From: Streptococcus caballi DSM 19004
GTDB lineage: Bacteria > Bacillota > Bacilli > Lactobacillales > Streptococcaceae
Direction: 5' to 3'
Assembly: GCF_000379985.1 (NCBI RefSeq)
Contig: NZ_KB904085.1
Span: 1-48,620 of the forward strand
Length of the DNA stretch: 48,620 nucleotides
Below, in pieces: positions 26,966 to 38,430 of this stretch. Position 1 is the first letter of the stretch, and every line of letters begins with the position of its first letter. Position numbers and translations under genes: made by a program. A model generated the notes under the pieces. That model did not search any database and was not told where the DNA came from. It saw nothing but the letters and a program-made list of their open reading frames with translations.

Positions 26966-28057
26966 ATGGGAAAAAGACTTTTAATTTTAGAAGACGGAAC
27001 AATTTTTGAAGGAACAGCCTTTGGTGCTGACCTCGATGTGACTGGTGAAATTGTTTTCAATACGGGGATGACAGGCTATCAAGAGTCTATCACTGACCAA
27101 TCTTATAATGGCCAAATTTTGACTTTCACCTATCCTCTGGTAGGGAACTACGGCATCAACCGTGATGACTATGAATCTATCACACCAACTTGTAAGGGTG
27201 TCGTGGTCTCTGAAAATGCTCGCCGTGCTAGTAACTGGCGCAATCAGATGACCTTGGATGAGTTTCTCAAAGCAAAGAACATTCCAGGTATTTCAAGTAT
27301 TGATACGCGTGCTCTAACTAAAATCATTCGTCAGCATGGTACTATGAAAGCAACCTTGGCCAATGAGGGTGATACCATTGAACACTTACAAGACCAGTTG
27401 CGCGCGACTGTTTTACCAACCAATAATATTGAGCAAGTTTCTACCAAAACAGCCTACCCTGCTCCAGGTATTGGCAAGAACATCGTTTTGGTTGACTTTG
27501 GCCTTAAACATTCTATTTTGCGCGAATTTTCAAAACGAAACTGCAATGTGACGGTTGTTCCTTATAGTACGACTGCTGAGGAGATTTTACATCTCAATCC
27601 AGATGGAGTCATGCTGTCAAACGGTCCTGGTAATCCAGAAGATGTTCCTGAAGCCTTAGATATGATTCGTGGTGTGCAGGGGAAAATTCCAATTTTCGGT
27701 ATCTGTATGGGACATCAACTGTTCAGTTTGGCAAATGGTGCGACGACCTACAAAATGAAGTTCGGTCACCGTGGTTTCAACCACGCTGTTCGTGAAATTG
27801 CGACTGGGCGTATTGATTTCACTAGCCAGAACCATGGCTATGCGGTTGACCGTGATACTCTTCCAGAGTGTCTCATGGTAACTCATGAAGAAATCAATGA
27901 CAAGTCAGTGGAAGGCGTTCGTCACCGCCATTTTCCAGCTTTTTCGGTGCAATTCCACCCAGATGCAGCACCTGGTCCACACGATGCTAGCTACCTCTTT
28001 GATGAATTTTTGGAACTGATTGATGCTTTCCAAGCTGAACGTGCCAATAGTCACTAA
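26966..28057 (+). CDS. carA: Carbamoyl-phosphate synthase small (glutaminase) subunit
   Basis: CarA hydrolyses glutamine and passes ammonia to CarB. The 363-residue protein has the N-terminal CPSase small-chain domain ([16 protein letters not shown]) and a class I glutamine amidotransferase domain with the nucleophile in FGICMGHQL, plus [10 protein letters not shown]. It follows pyrB by 42 bases, across a PyrR-like hairpin. Confidence 0.96.
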   Translation: MGKRLLILEDGTIFEGTAFGADLDVTGEIVFNTGMTGYQESITDQSYNGQILTFTYPLVGNYGINRDDYESITPTCKGVVVSENARRASNWRNQMTLDEFLKAKNIPGISSIDTRALTKIIRQHGTMKATLANEGDTIEHLQDQLRATVLPTNNIEQVSTKTAYPAPGIGKNIVLVDFGLKHSILREFSKRNCNVTVVPYSTTAEEILHLNPDGVMLSNGPGNPEDVPEALDMIRGVQGKIPIFGICMGHQLFSLANGATTYKMKFGHRGFNHAVREIATGRIDFTSQNHGYAVDRDTLPECLMVTHEEINDKSVEGVRHRHFPAFSVQFHPDAAPGPHDASYLFDEFLELIDAFQAERANSH

Positions 28058-28070
28058 TTTTCAATTTAAT

Positions 28071-28088
28071 GCCGCCCTGAGAGTCGGC
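28071..28088 (+). promoter_or_regulatory. Candidate PyrR binding hairpin before carB
   Basis: GCCG/CGGC stem around CCCTGAGAG, matching CCNGNGAG. It is followed by AAGGAG (28100-28105), which has no start codon at the normal distance. Confidence 0.6.
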
Positions 28089-28109
28089 GAATAGAAAGAA
28101 AGGAGAAAG

Positions 28110-28235
28110 GGCTTACTCTGTATTTGGTGGAACTGAATACAGGGTACGAACTTTGCCAAAAAGAGAGTTTTTCTTAGAACTTCACTGAGTTCTTCGTCGC
28201 AACTTCTTTTTGGCGGTGTCCGCTTCACGCCCTTA
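28110..28235 (+). other. Structured ~125-bp element between the carB ribosome site and ATG
   Basis: The segment is bounded by AGGGC and GCCCT. It contains three pairings. ACTCTGTATT (from 28115) pairs with AATACAGGGT. GCCAAAAAGAGAGTT (28155-28169) pairs with AACTTCTTTTTGGC (28201-28214). Inside the latter, AGAACT (28176-28181) pairs with AGTTCT (28188-28193). It carries no gene. It may be a small mobile repeat or a folded mRNA leader. Confidence 0.55.
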
Positions 28236-28245
28236 ATATCTTATA

Positions 28246-31200
28246 ATGCCTAAACGTACTGATATTAAAAAAATTATGGTGATTGGTTCTGGTCCAATCA
28301 TTATCGGACAAGCTGCTGAGTTTGATTACGCAGGGACACAGGCCTGTCTTGCGCTCAAGGAAGAAGGTTACAGTGTAGTTCTTGTCAATTCAAACCCTGC
28401 CACTATCATGACTGATAAAGAAATTGCTGATAAGGTTTATATTGAGCCGATTACGCTGGAATTTGTGACCCGTATTCTGCGTAAGGAACGTCCAGATGCT
28501 CTTTTACCTACCTTGGGTGGTCAAACTGGACTAAATATGGCCATGGAATTGTCTAAAGCTGGAATTTTAGATGCTCTTGGCGTTGAACTTTTGGGCACAA
28601 AACTGTCAGCCATTGATCAGGCTGAAGACCGTGACCTCTTTAAACAACTTATGGAAGACTTGGACCAGCCTATTCCTGAATCTGAAATTGTCAATACTGT
28701 TGATGAAGCACTAGCTTTTGCCAAATCTATCGGCTATCCCGTGATTGTTCGTCCAGCTTTTACCTTGGGTGGTACTGGTGGCGGCATGTGTGCTAATGAA
28801 GATGAACTGCGCGAAATCGCTGAAAATGGATTGAAGCTATCTCCTGTAACACAGTGTTTGATTGAACGCTCTATCGCTGGTTTCAAGGAAATTGAATACG
28901 AAGTTATGCGAGATGCAGCCGACAATGCTCTTGTGGTTTGTAATATGGAAAACTTTGACCCAGTTGGTATCCATACTGGAGACTCCATCGTTTTTGCACC
29001 AACGCAAACTCTTTCTGATATTGAAAATCAAATGTTGCGTGACGCCAGCCTTAGCATTATCCGTGCACTAAAAATTGAAGGTGGCTGTAATGTTCAACTT
29101 GCCCTTGATCCGAACAGCTTTAAATATTATGTCATCGAGGTTAACCCGCGCGTGTCTCGTTCATCAGCCCTCGCCTCCAAAGCGACTGGTTACCCAATTG
29201 CTAAATTGGCTGCCAAAATCGCTGTCGGTCTAACGCTGGATGAGATGATTAACCCTGTCACTGGTACGACCTACGCCATGTTTGAACCAGCCCTTGACTA
29301 TGTGGTTGCTAAAATTCCTCGATTCCCATTTGATAAATTTGAGCACGGTGAGCGTCGTCTAGGCACGCAGATGAAAGCAACCGGTGAAGTCATGGCTATA
29401 GGTCGCAACATTGAGGAGAGTCTTCTTAAGGCTTGTCGTTCGCTTGAAATCGGTGTTTTCCATAACGAAATACCTGAGTTAACTCAGGTAACTGATGACG
29501 CTTTGATTGAAAAAATCGTCAAAGCTCAGGATGATCGTCTCTTCTATCTGTCAGAAGCTATCCGTCGTGGTTATACTATTGAAGAATTGGCTGAGCTGAC
29601 TAAGATTGATATTTTCTTCTTGGACAAACTTCTTCACATCTTTGAAATTGAAGAAGCACTTAGATCTAACATTGGTAATCTAGAGGTTCTCAAAGAAGCT
29701 AAACGAAATGGTTTTGCAGATCGTAAAATCGCTGATCTTTGGAATAAGACAGCAGATGAGATTCGTGCTATCCGCACTGAAAATAAGATTATCCCAGTTT
29801 ACAAGATGGTGGATACCTGCGCAGCTGAATTTGAATCAGCAACGCCATATTTCTATTCAACATATGAGTGGGAAAATGAATCAGTTAAGTCTGATAAGGA
29901 ATCGGTCATTGTACTTGGCTCAGGTCCAATCCGTATCGGACAAGGGGTCGAATTTGACTATGCAACAGTCCACTCCGTTAAAGCTATTCAAGCTGCTGGT
30001 TATGAAGCAATCATCATGAATTCAAACCCCGAGACTGTCTCAACAGACTTCTCTGTATCTGATAAGCTCTACTTTGAACCGTTAACCTTTGAAGACGTTA
30101 TGAACGTTATTGAATTGGAACAGCCAAAAGGTGTCATTGTTCAGTTTGGTGGTCAAACAGCTATTAACTTGGCGGAACCACTTTCAAAAGCTGGTATTAA
30201 AATCTTAGGCACTCAGGTTGCTGATCTGGATCGTGCCGAAGACCGTGATCTTTTTGAAAGGGCTCTTAAAGACTTGGCTATCCCACAACCACCAGGACAA
30301 ACAGCTACTAACGAAGAAGAAGCTGTTGAAGCTGCTCGTAAGATTGGTTTCCCAGTTCTTGTTCGTCCATCCTACGTTCTTGGTGGACGTGCCATGGAAA
30401 TCGTTGAAAACGAAACTGACCTTCGCTCTTACATGCGTACGGCTGTAAAAGCCAGCCCTGACCATCCAGTCCTTGTTGACTCTTACATCGTTGGACGTGA
30501 GTGTGAAGTGGATGCTATCTCTGATGGTAAAGATGTGCTTATTCCTGGTATCATGGAGCATATTGAACGTGCTGGTGTTCACTCAGGTGACTCAATGGCG
30601 GTTTATCCACCACAAACCTTGTCTAAAGAACTTCAAGCCACTATTGCAGATTACACTAAACGTTTGGCTATAGGACTTAACTGTATCGGCATGATGAATA
30701 TCCAATTTGTTATCAAAGATGATACCGTTTATGTCATTGAAGTTAATCCACGTGCAAGCCGCACCGTACCATTTTTGTCTAAAGTAACAGATATTCCTAT
30801 GGCGCAGGTAGCAACAAAGTTGATTTTGGGTTCAAACTTAGCAGAGCTTGGTTATTCAGATGGTCTTTACCCTGAAAGTAATCAAGTACATGTCAAAGCA
30901 CCTGTCTTCTCTTTCACAAAACTGGCTAAGGTAGATAGTCTCTTGGGGCCAGAAATGAAGTCAACTGGTGAAGTCATGGGGTCTGACTTGACACTTGAGA
31001 AAGCCCTCTACAAAGCCTTTGAAGCCTCTTACTTCCATTTGCCAGCCTTTGGTAATGTTATCTTTACTATCGCTGATGATACTAAAGAAGAAGCATTAGG
31101 CTTAGCCAAACGTTTCTCAGCTATCGGCTACAGCATTTTGGCGACGGAAGGAACAGCCAATTACTTTGCGGAACATGGTTTGGAAAGTATCTTGGTTAAT

Positions 31201-31425
31201 AAGTTAGGTGAAAATGAAGATAATACTATTCCAGCTCTTGTACGTGCAGGAAAAGTTCAAGTTATTATTAACACAGTTGGGACTAAGAGAACCTTTGACG
31301 AAGATGGTGCAGCTATTCGTAGTTCTGCCATTGAACATGGTATTCCGCTCTTTACAGCACTTGATACAGCTGATGCTATGGTGCGCGTACTGGAAAGCCG
31401 TGGTTTCTTGACACAGGCTATCTAG
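28246..31425 (+). CDS. carB: Carbamoyl-phosphate synthase large subunit
   Basis: CarB makes carbamoyl phosphate from bicarbonate, ammonia and two ATP for pyrimidine and arginine synthesis. The 1059-residue protein has two ATP-grasp halves. The first shows [20 protein letters not shown] and the second [20 protein letters not shown], with [14 protein letters not shown] and [15 protein letters not shown] as metal/ATP sites. The C-terminal MGS-like allosteric domain (about 935-1059) has [15 protein letters not shown]. No Shine-Dalgarno precedes this ATG, although relatives start here ([14 protein letters not shown]). A structured element separates it from the nearest AAGGAG. Confidence 0.96.
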   Translation: MPKRTDIKKIMVIGSGPIIIGQAAEFDYAGTQACLALKEEGYSVVLVNSNPATIMTDKEIADKVYIEPITLEFVTRILRKERPDALLPTLGGQTGLNMAMELSKAGILDALGVELLGTKLSAIDQAEDRDLFKQLMEDLDQPIPESEIVNTVDEALAFAKSIGYPVIVRPAFTLGGTGGGMCANEDELREIAENGLKLSPVTQCLIERSIAGFKEIEYEVMRDAADNALVVCNMENFDPVGIHTGDSIVFAPTQTLSDIENQMLRDASLSIIRALKIEGGCNVQLALDPNSFKYYVIEVNPRVSRSSALASKATGYPIAKLAAKIAVGLTLDEMINPVTGTTYAMFEPALDYVVAKIPRFPFDKFEHGERRLGTQMKATGEVMAIGRNIEESLLKACRSLEIGVFHNEIPELTQVTDDALIEKIVKAQDDRLFYLSEAIRRGYTIEELAELTKIDIFFLDKLLHIFEIEEALRSNIGNLEVLKEAKRNGFADRKIADLWNKTADEIRAIRTENKIIPVYKMVDTCAAEFESATPYFYSTYEWENESVKSDKESVIVLGSGPIRIGQGVEFDYATVHSVKAIQAAGYEAIIMNSNPETVSTDFSVSDKLYFEPLTFEDVMNVIELEQPKGVIVQFGGQTAINLAEPLSKAGIKILGTQVADLDRAEDRDLFERALKDLAIPQPPGQTATNEEEAVEAARKIGFPVLVRPSYVLGGRAMEIVENETDLRSYMRTAVKASPDHPVLVDSYIVGRECEVDAISDGKDVLIPGIMEHIERAGVHSGDSMAVYPPQTLSKELQATIADYTKRLAIGLNCIGMMNIQFVIKDDTVYVIEVNPRASRTVPFLSKVTDIPMAQVATKLILGSNLAELGYSDGLYPESNQVHVKAPVFSFTKLAKVDSLLGPEMKSTGEVMGSDLTLEKALYKAFEASYFHLPAFGNVIFTIADDTKEEALGLAKRFSAIGYSILATEGTANYFAEHGLESILVNKLGENEDNTIPALVRAGKVQVIINTVGTKRTFDEDGAAIRSSAIEHGIPLFTALDTADAMVRVLESRGFLTQAI

Positions 31426-31455
31426 ACTCATTGTCAACTGTGAAAGCTATGCTTT

Positions 31456-31485
31456 AGAGAGGACCGACAGGGTCTTCTCTTTTTT
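31456..31485 (+). terminator. Terminator of the pyr operon
   Basis: AGAGAGGACC pairs with GGTCTTCTCT (one G-U) around GACAG, followed by T residues. Confidence 0.85.
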
Positions 31486-31499
31486 GAGGTTTAAGGCAA

Positions 31500-31812
31500 T
31501 CAAATCCTTGTCCTTTTCGTTTCAAACTTGAACTCATTTAGCTTTCGATTAACTGTCGAAGTTGAAATAGAAAGTCTGTGTACGATATGTGTCATAGCTT
31601 GCTTTTCAATGAGTAATTGGGTGATTTTCTGGTTGACAGCGACAGAGATTTGATGATTCATTTTTAATGAAGAAGTTTCTGTGATAGTCATTTTCCTGCA
31701 TTCTTTACACTTGAAATGGCGCTTTCTAAGGTGGACAAGCAGAGGGTAAGCCAGCAGATTCAAGGTAGGTGATTCTAGAATCTTTCTAATGTGACTTTGA
31801 CCGCTTGTGAAT
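31500..31812 (-). pseudogene. ISL3-family transposase remnant
   Basis: On the minus strand an open stretch reads HIRKILESPTLNLLAYPLLV, then RKRHFKCKECRK (the zinc-ribbon) and an HTH-like segment QAMTHIVHRLSISTSTVNRK. This is the N-terminal part of an ISL3-type transposase. The zinc-ribbon start and the whole catalytic DDE domain are missing, and no inverted ends are seen. It is a relic between the pyr operon and nox. Confidence 0.7.
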
Positions 31813-31871
31813 CAGTTAACCTAAACTAGACAGAAATTATAGGGCCTTTTGTGATCTGATGAGCATATTAT

Positions 31872-31900
31872 TTGTAAGCGTTTCAATTCAATGCTATACT
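31872..31900 (+). promoter_or_regulatory. nox promoter with overlapping candidate cre site
   Basis: TTGTAA (31872-31877), 17-bp spacer, TATACT (31895-31900). TGTAAGCGTTTCAA at 31873-31886 resembles a CcpA cre site with imperfect 3' half and overlaps the -35 box. Confidence 0.45.
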
Positions 31901-31943
31901 AATATAGTGACATATTAGATTATATTGAAAAGAGGATTTTCTT

Positions 31944-33317
31944 ATGAGTAAAATTGTTGTTGTTGGTGCAAACCATGCAGGTACTTCAAGTGTCAATACT
32001 ATTCTTGATAACTATGCTTCTGATAATGAAGTAGTGGTTTTTGATCAAAACTCAAATATTTCCTTTCTAGGTTGTGGTATGGCACTTTGGATTGGTAAGC
32101 AAATCTCAGGGCCAAATGGTCTTTTCTATGCAAATAAAGACTTGCTAGAATCTAAGGGGGCTAAGGTTTACATGAACTCTCCTGTCACATCCATTGATTA
32201 CGATACTAAGACAGTGACTGCTTTAGTTAATGGTCAAGAACACGTTGAAAGTTATGATAAGTTAATCTTAGCAACTGGTTCACAGCCAATCTTGCCACCA
32301 ATTGAAGGAGCAGCTATCAAAGAAGGAAGTCTTGAATTTGAAGCGACCCTTGAAAACCTTCAATTTGTTAAGCTTTTCCAAAATGCGCAACAAGTTATTG
32401 ATAAATTACAAGATAAAGCACAGAATATCAATAAAGTAGCTGTTGTGGGAGCGGGCTATATTGGCGTTGAACTAGCAGAAGCATTTAAGCGTCTTGGAAA
32501 AGAAGTTGTTCTTATTGATGTTGTTGATACATGCTTAGCAGGTTATTATGATCGTGATTTATCAGATATGATGCGCCAAAATCTTGTTGACCATGGTATA
32601 GAGTTAGCTTTTGGTGAAACTGTGAAGGCAATTGAAGGCGATGGAAAAGTAGAACGTATTGTGACAGATAAGTCTAGTCGTGAAGTTGACATGGTTGTTT
32701 TAGCTGTTGGTTTCCGTCCTAATACGGCCCTTGGAAATGGAAAACTTGAAACTTTCAGAAATGGTGCTTTCCTTGTTAATAAGAAGCAAGAAACAAGCAT
32801 TCCTGATGTTTATGCGATTGGGGACTGTGCAACCGTTTATGACAATGCTATAAATGATATAAACTACATTGCCCTTGCTTCAAATGCCCTTCGTTCAGGT
32901 ATGGTAGCAGGCCACAATGCAGCTGGTCATGAATTGGAATCTTTAGGTGTACAGGGCTCTAATGGTATTTCAATCTTTGGTTTAAATATGGTATCTACTG
33001 GTTTGACCGAAGAAAAAGCGAAACGTTTTGGCTACAATCCAGCAGTAACGGAAATCAAAGATATCCAAAAAGCAGCTTTTATTGAACACGGTAACTATGA
33101 AGTTGTCCTTAAAATCGTCTATGACAGGGATACGAGAGTTGTTTTAGGTGCTCAAATGGCTTCTCATGGAGATATTTCGATGGGAATTCACATGTTCTCC
33201 TTAGCTATCCAAGAGCACGTAACAATTGATCGCCTTGCTCTACTGGATTTATTCTTCTTGCCACATTTCAATCAACCACTTAGCTATATTGCTAAAGCAG
33301 CCCTTGCTGCAAAATAA
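31944..33317 (+). CDS. nox: NADH oxidase (H2O-forming)
   Basis: A flavoprotein that reduces O2 to water with NADH, regenerating NAD+ and removing oxygen. The 457-residue protein has the N-terminal FAD motif [14 protein letters not shown], the redox cysteine C44 in [10 protein letters not shown] (cysteine-sulfenic acid form), and the NADH motif [14 protein letters not shown] near residue 165. [12 protein letters not shown] is the second FAD site. AAAGAGGA precedes the ATG. It has its own promoter and terminator. It lies next to ldh, which consumes the same NADH pool. Confidence 0.95.
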   Translation: MSKIVVVGANHAGTSSVNTILDNYASDNEVVVFDQNSNISFLGCGMALWIGKQISGPNGLFYANKDLLESKGAKVYMNSPVTSIDYDTKTVTALVNGQEHVESYDKLILATGSQPILPPIEGAAIKEGSLEFEATLENLQFVKLFQNAQQVIDKLQDKAQNINKVAVVGAGYIGVELAEAFKRLGKEVVLIDVVDTCLAGYYDRDLSDMMRQNLVDHGIELAFGETVKAIEGDGKVERIVTDKSSREVDMVVLAVGFRPNTALGNGKLETFRNGAFLVNKKQETSIPDVYAIGDCATVYDNAINDINYIALASNALRSGMVAGHNAAGHELESLGVQGSNGISIFGLNMVSTGLTEEKAKRFGYNPAVTEIKDIQKAAFIEHGNYEVVLKIVYDRDTRVVLGAQMASHGDISMGIHMFSLAIQEHVTIDRLALLDLFFLPHFNQPLSYIAKAALAAK

Positions 33318-33322
33318 TAAAA

Positions 33323-33369
33323 TAACGGACTCCTAAGTCATTCATTGGTGACTTAGAAGCCCGTTTTTA
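33323..33369 (+). terminator. Terminator of nox
   Basis: AACGG...CTAAGTCA pairs with TGACTTAG...CCGTT, followed by TTTT. Confidence 0.8.
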
Positions 33370-33377
33370 TATTTATG

Positions 33378-33416
33378 TGACTTTCAGTCCGCTTCGCTGT
33401 AGTGGACTGAAAGTCA
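33378..33416. repeat. 13-bp perfect hairpin between nox and ldh
   Basis: TGACTTTCAGTCC pairs with GGACTGAAAGTCA around a 13-base loop. There is no T-run on either side and the nox and ldh terminators are separate, so it is an unexplained palindrome. Confidence 0.7.
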
Positions 33417-33423
33417 GGTAATC

Positions 33424-33458
33424 AAAAAAGGCAGAGATAAAATATCTCAACCTTTTTT
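33424..33458 (-). terminator. Terminator of ldh
   Basis: AAAAAAGG-CA-GAGATA pairs with TATCTC-AA-CCTTTTTT, giving a U-run on the minus strand directly after the ldh stop. Confidence 0.85.
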
Positions 33459-33462
33459 GATA

Positions 33463-34482
<1,020 letters not shown>

Positions 34483-34645
34483 TTATGTCCATACACTTAT
34501 ATTCTAACACTTTAAGTGAAAGATGTCACGGACTAATTATGAAAATCTTTGAAAATGGGCTTGATATTTAGGAAAATTAAGGCTTTTTAGACTAATTTAT
34601 GCTATAATATAATAGAGTTTTAGACTAGAAAAGGGGCATTTTTTA

Positions 34646-37099
34646 ATGCAAGATAAAAATTTAGTAGATGTCAATCTGACGAGTGAAATGAAAACAAGTT
34701 TCATTGACTATGCCATGTCTGTCATCGTTGCTCGTGCATTGCCAGATGTCAGAGATGGCTTGAAACCTGTTCATCGTCGGATTTTGTATGGAATGAATGA
34801 GCTAGGTGTTACACCAGACAAGCCACATAAGAAGTCAGCTCGTATCACTGGGGATGTCATGGGTAAATACCACCCACATGGAGACTCATCTATCTATGAA
34901 GCTATGGTTCGTATGGCTCAGTGGTGGTCTTATCGTCATATGCTGGTAGATGGTCACGGAAACTTTGGTTCTATGGATGGTGATGGAGCCGCTGCGCAGC
35001 GTTATACAGAAGCTCGTATGAGTAAGATTGCATTGGAAATGCTGCGCGACATCAACAAAAATACGGTTGATTTTCAAGATAACTATGATGGTTCTGAACG
35101 TGAGCCCTTGGTCTTGCCCTCTCGTTTTCCTAACCTCTTGGTAAATGGGGCGACAGGGATTGCTGTTGGTATGGCAACTAATATCCCACCACATAATCTG
35201 GCTGAATCAATTGATGCAGTTAAGTTAGTCATGGACAATCCTGATGTGACAACGCGTGAATTAATGGAAGTTCTGCCTGGACCGGACTTCCCAACTGGAG
35301 CTCTGGTCATGGGACGATCAGGCATTCACCGCGCTTATGATACGGGGAGAGGTTCAATTGTTCTTCGCTCACGCACAGAGATTGAAACGACAAAATCAGG
35401 TCGTGAACGTATTGTGGTTACTGAGTTCCCTTACGGTGTCAACAAAACCAAGGTTCATGAACATATTGTTCGTTTGGCACAGGAGAAGCGTATTGAAGGG
35501 ATTACAGCTGTTCGTGATGAATCCAGCCGTGAAGGTGTACGTTTTATCATTGAAGTGCGCCGAGATGCCTCAGCTAACGTTATTTTGAATAATCTTTTCA
35601 AGTTGACTAGTTTGCAAACCAACTTTAGCTTCAATATGCTGGCTATTGAAAATGGTGTACCTAAAATTCTCTCTTTGAAACGAATCATTGAGAACTATAT
35701 CGCTCATCAAAAGGAAGTCATCGTCCGCAGGACACAGTTTGATAAGGCCAAAGCAGAGGCACGCGCTCATATTTTAGAAGGCTTACTGATTGCCCTTGAC
35801 CACCTTGATGAAGTGATTTCTATTATTCGTAATAGCGAAACAGACGTAATCGCCCAGGCTGAATTAATGAGCCATTTTGAGTTGTCAGAGCGTCAAAGTC
35901 AAGCTATTTTAGATATGCGTCTGCGTCGTTTGACAGGTTTGGAACGTGATAAGATTCAATCGGAATATGATGCTTTGCTTGCGTTAATCGCTGATTTGGC
36001 GGATATTTTAGCTAATCCTGAGCGTGTTATTTCCATTATCAAAGATGAAATGGATGAAATCAAGCGTAAATATGCTGATCCACGCCGTACAGAGTTGATG
36101 GTTGGTGAGGTTCTGTCTCTAGAAGATGAAGACTTGATTGAAGAAGAAGATGTCCTTATCACTTTATCGAACAAAGGCTATATTAAACGTTTGGCTCAAG
36201 ATGAGTTTCGTGCTCAAAAACGTGGTGGTCGTGGTGTTCAAGGAACGGGCGTAAATGATGATGACTTTGTACGCGACTTGGTTTCAGCAAGTACGCATGA
36301 TACAGTCCTCTTCTTTACCAATCTAGGCCGTGTTTACCGCTTGAAGGCTTATGAAATTCCTGAATATGGTCGAACGGCTAAGGGTCTTCCAATCGTCAAC
36401 TTACTTAAACTTGATGAAGGAGAAACTATCCAGACTATTATTAATCTACGTAAGGAAGAAGCTCAAGATAACAATTTCTTCTTCACAACTAAGCAAGGTC
36501 TGGTCAAACGGACTAGTGTCTCGGAATTTAATCATATTCGTCAGAATGGGCTTAAAGCTCTCAATCTTAAGGAAGGTGACGAACTGATTAACGTAATCCT
36601 CACTAATGGGACTGATGATATCATTATTGGTACACGTTCAGGTTATTCCGTACGTTTCAATGAAAGTGTGGTTCGTCAAATGGGGCGTACTGCAACAGGT
36701 GTGCGCGGTGTTAGCTTGCGTCCTGATGATAAAGTCATTGGTGCAGCGCGCGTGACCGATGATCAGGAAGTTCTGATTATCACTGAAAAAGGCTATGGTA
36801 AGCGAACAGCTGCAAGTGAATACCCAACTAAAGGGCGCGGTGGTAAAGGAATTAAAACAGCCAATATCACCGAGAAAAATGGTTCACTTGCTGGTCTTGT
36901 GACAGTCAAGGGAGATGAAGATTTGATGGTTATTACTGACAAAGGTGTTATTATTCGAACAAGTGTTGCTAATATTTCACAAACTGGTCGCGCAACACTA
37001 GGTGTCAGAGTCATGCGTTTAGATCAAGACACTAAAATTGTAACCTTTGCCCTTGTTGATTCTGAGGAAGAAGCTTCAGAAATTGAGTCAGAAGAATAA
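34646..37099 (+). CDS. gyrA: DNA gyrase subunit A
   Basis: GyrA cuts and rejoins DNA in the gyrase tetramer. The 817-residue protein has the catalytic tyrosine at Y120 ([11 protein letters not shown]). The quinolone region is wild type, with S81 and E85 in [10 protein letters not shown]. The C-terminal beta-pinwheel has the GyrA-box [10 protein letters not shown] near residue 530. It ends with an acidic tail. srtA follows 14 bases later. Confidence 0.97.
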   Translation: MQDKNLVDVNLTSEMKTSFIDYAMSVIVARALPDVRDGLKPVHRRILYGMNELGVTPDKPHKKSARITGDVMGKYHPHGDSSIYEAMVRMAQWWSYRHMLVDGHGNFGSMDGDGAAAQRYTEARMSKIALEMLRDINKNTVDFQDNYDGSEREPLVLPSRFPNLLVNGATGIAVGMATNIPPHNLAESIDAVKLVMDNPDVTTRELMEVLPGPDFPTGALVMGRSGIHRAYDTGRGSIVLRSRTEIETTKSGRERIVVTEFPYGVNKTKVHEHIVRLAQEKRIEGITAVRDESSREGVRFIIEVRRDASANVILNNLFKLTSLQTNFSFNMLAIENGVPKILSLKRIIENYIAHQKEVIVRRTQFDKAKAEARAHILEGLLIALDHLDEVISIIRNSETDVIAQAELMSHFELSERQSQAILDMRLRRLTGLERDKIQSEYDALLALIADLADILANPERVISIIKDEMDEIKRKYADPRRTELMVGEVLSLEDEDLIEEEDVLITLSNKGYIKRLAQDEFRAQKRGGRGVQGTGVNDDDFVRDLVSASTHDTVLFFTNLGRVYRLKAYEIPEYGRTAKGLPIVNLLKLDEGETIQTIINLRKEEAQDNNFFFTTKQGLVKRTSVSEFNHIRQNGLKALNLKEGDELINVILTNGTDDIIIGTRSGYSVRFNESVVRQMGRTATGVRGVSLRPDDKVIGAARVTDDQEVLIITEKGYGKRTAASEYPTKGRGGKGIKTANITEKNGSLAGLVTVKGDEDLMVITDKGVIIRTSVANISQTGRATLGVRVMRLDQDTKIVTFALVDSEEEASEIESEE

Positions 37100-37113
37100 G
37101 GTAACAACTTTTC

Positions 37114-37857
37114 ATGACAAAACGAAAAAAAGTCCATAAAATTTGGGGATTCATTCGTACCTTCATCTTGCTAGTGATGGTTATCATTGGTTTAGCTCTG
37201 ATTTTCAATAAAACCATTCGCAACTTTATCATTGGTTGGAACTCCAATAAATACCAAGTCACTAAAGTTAGTCAGAAAACAATTGATAAAAATAAAAAAG
37301 CGAAAACAAGTTTTGACTTTTCAGCTGTCAAGCCTATAAGTACAGAAGCTGTCCTTGATGCCCAAATGAAGGCTCAGAAATTACCAGTTATCGGAGGTAT
37401 TGCTATCCCAGACGTTGGGATTAATCTGCCTATCTTTAAGGGGTTGGGAAATGCAGGTCTCTACTATGGTGCAGGTACGATGAAAGAAAATCAAGTGATG
37501 GGGGGTCAGAACAACTATGCTTTGGCTAGCCATCACGTATTTGGAATGACAGGTTCATCCCAAATGCTCTTTTCACCGCTTGATAAGGCTAAGATAGGAA
37601 TGAAAATATACCTGACAGACAAGGAATACATTTATACTTACGCCATCACGGATGTTAAATCGGTCACTCCTGATCATTCTGAAGTTATTGATAATGTTTG
37701 GGGTCAAAGTACGGTAACCTTAATTACTTGTACTGATTTAGAAGCCACAGAGCGCATCATTGTGCATGGTCAATTAGAATCGTCGGTTGCTTTTGATCAG
37801 GCTGACAAAAATGTTGTAGACAGCTTTAATAAAAAGTATAACCAAATGAATTCGTAA
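37114..37857 (+). CDS. srtA: Class A sortase
   Basis: SrtA anchors LPxTG proteins to the cell wall. The 247-residue protein has one N-terminal membrane helix (about 11-32) and the catalytic set: H140/H141 in NYALASHHVFG, C206 in VTLITCTDLE and R214 in ATERIIVHG. It is translated from just after gyrA, as in most streptococci, and is probably co-transcribed. No LPxTG substrate is encoded in this window. Confidence 0.95.
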   Translation: MTKRKKVHKIWGFIRTFILLVMVIIGLALIFNKTIRNFIIGWNSNKYQVTKVSQKTIDKNKKAKTSFDFSAVKPISTEAVLDAQMKAQKLPVIGGIAIPDVGINLPIFKGLGNAGLYYGAGTMKENQVMGGQNNYALASHHVFGMTGSSQMLFSPLDKAKIGMKIYLTDKEYIYTYAITDVKSVTPDHSEVIDNVWGQSTVTLITCTDLEATERIIVHGQLESSVAFDQADKNVVDSFNKKYNQMNS

Positions 37858-37875
37858 TCAGTGTATAGAGTTAAA

Positions 37876-37908
37876 GGAAGTGGAAATTATATTTCAGCTT
37901 CTTTTTTC
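37876..37908 (+). terminator. Probable terminator of gyrA-srtA
   Basis: GGAAGTGGAAAT pairs imperfectly with ATTTCAGCTTC, followed by TTTTTT. Confidence 0.6.
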
Positions 37909-37927
37909 GAAGTAAAGGAGTTAAATT

Positions 37928-38341
37928 ATGATATTTAAGGCTGTTCACCATATTGCTATTATTGTCTCAGACTACGATCGTTCGCGTGAATTTTACGTTG
38001 ATAAGCTGGGATTTGAGATTATTCGAGAAAATCATCGTCCAGAACGTCATGATTACAAGCTTGATTTGCGTTGTGGTACTATTGAATTGGAAATTTTTGG
38101 CAATAAGCTGAGCGATCCTGCATATTCTACTCCGCCGAAGCGAATTGGATTGCCAGACTGGCCACGTGAAGCTTGTGGTCTGCGCCACTTAGCCTTCTAT
38201 GTCGAAGATGTGGAGGCAAGTAAAGCAGAATTGGAAGCATTGGGTATCTTTGTCGAACCTGTTCGCTTTGATGATTTTACAAGCAAAAAGATGACCTTTT
38301 TCTTTGATCCAGACGGTCTTCCTTTGGAACTTCATGAGTAA
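37928..38341 (+). CDS. VOC-family (glyoxalase/dioxygenase-fold) protein
   Basis: A 137-residue vicinal-oxygen-chelate protein. The two beta-alpha-beta-beta-beta modules are visible: FKAVHHIAIIVSDYDRSREF opens the first and LRHLAFYVEDVEASKAEL the second. It ends FFFDPDGLPLELHE. Metal ligands expected at H5/H6, E94-region and the C-terminal E are present. The family includes lactoylglutathione lyase and many detoxifying enzymes; the substrate here cannot be assigned. AAAGGAG precedes the ATG. Confidence 0.85.
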   Translation: MIFKAVHHIAIIVSDYDRSREFYVDKLGFEIIRENHRPERHDYKLDLRCGTIELEIFGNKLSDPAYSTPPKRIGLPDWPREACGLRHLAFYVEDVEASKAELEALGIFVEPVRFDDFTSKKMTFFFDPDGLPLELHE

Positions 38342-38430
38342 AGTTTTTCTAAGACGCTGACCGAGAGAAGTGGTATAATGAAAGTCCTGATTAAGAAAAT
38401 AGGAAATTTTATCATAAGAAAGGTAAAATC

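Noticed and set aside
31800..31943. Rex operator upstream of nox
   Set aside because: TTGTGATCTGATGAGCA has only one half-site; the expected inverted half is missing.
36640..37090. Damage in the gyrA quinolone region or C-terminus
   Set aside because: S81 and E85 are wild type and the frame is intact to the acidic tail.
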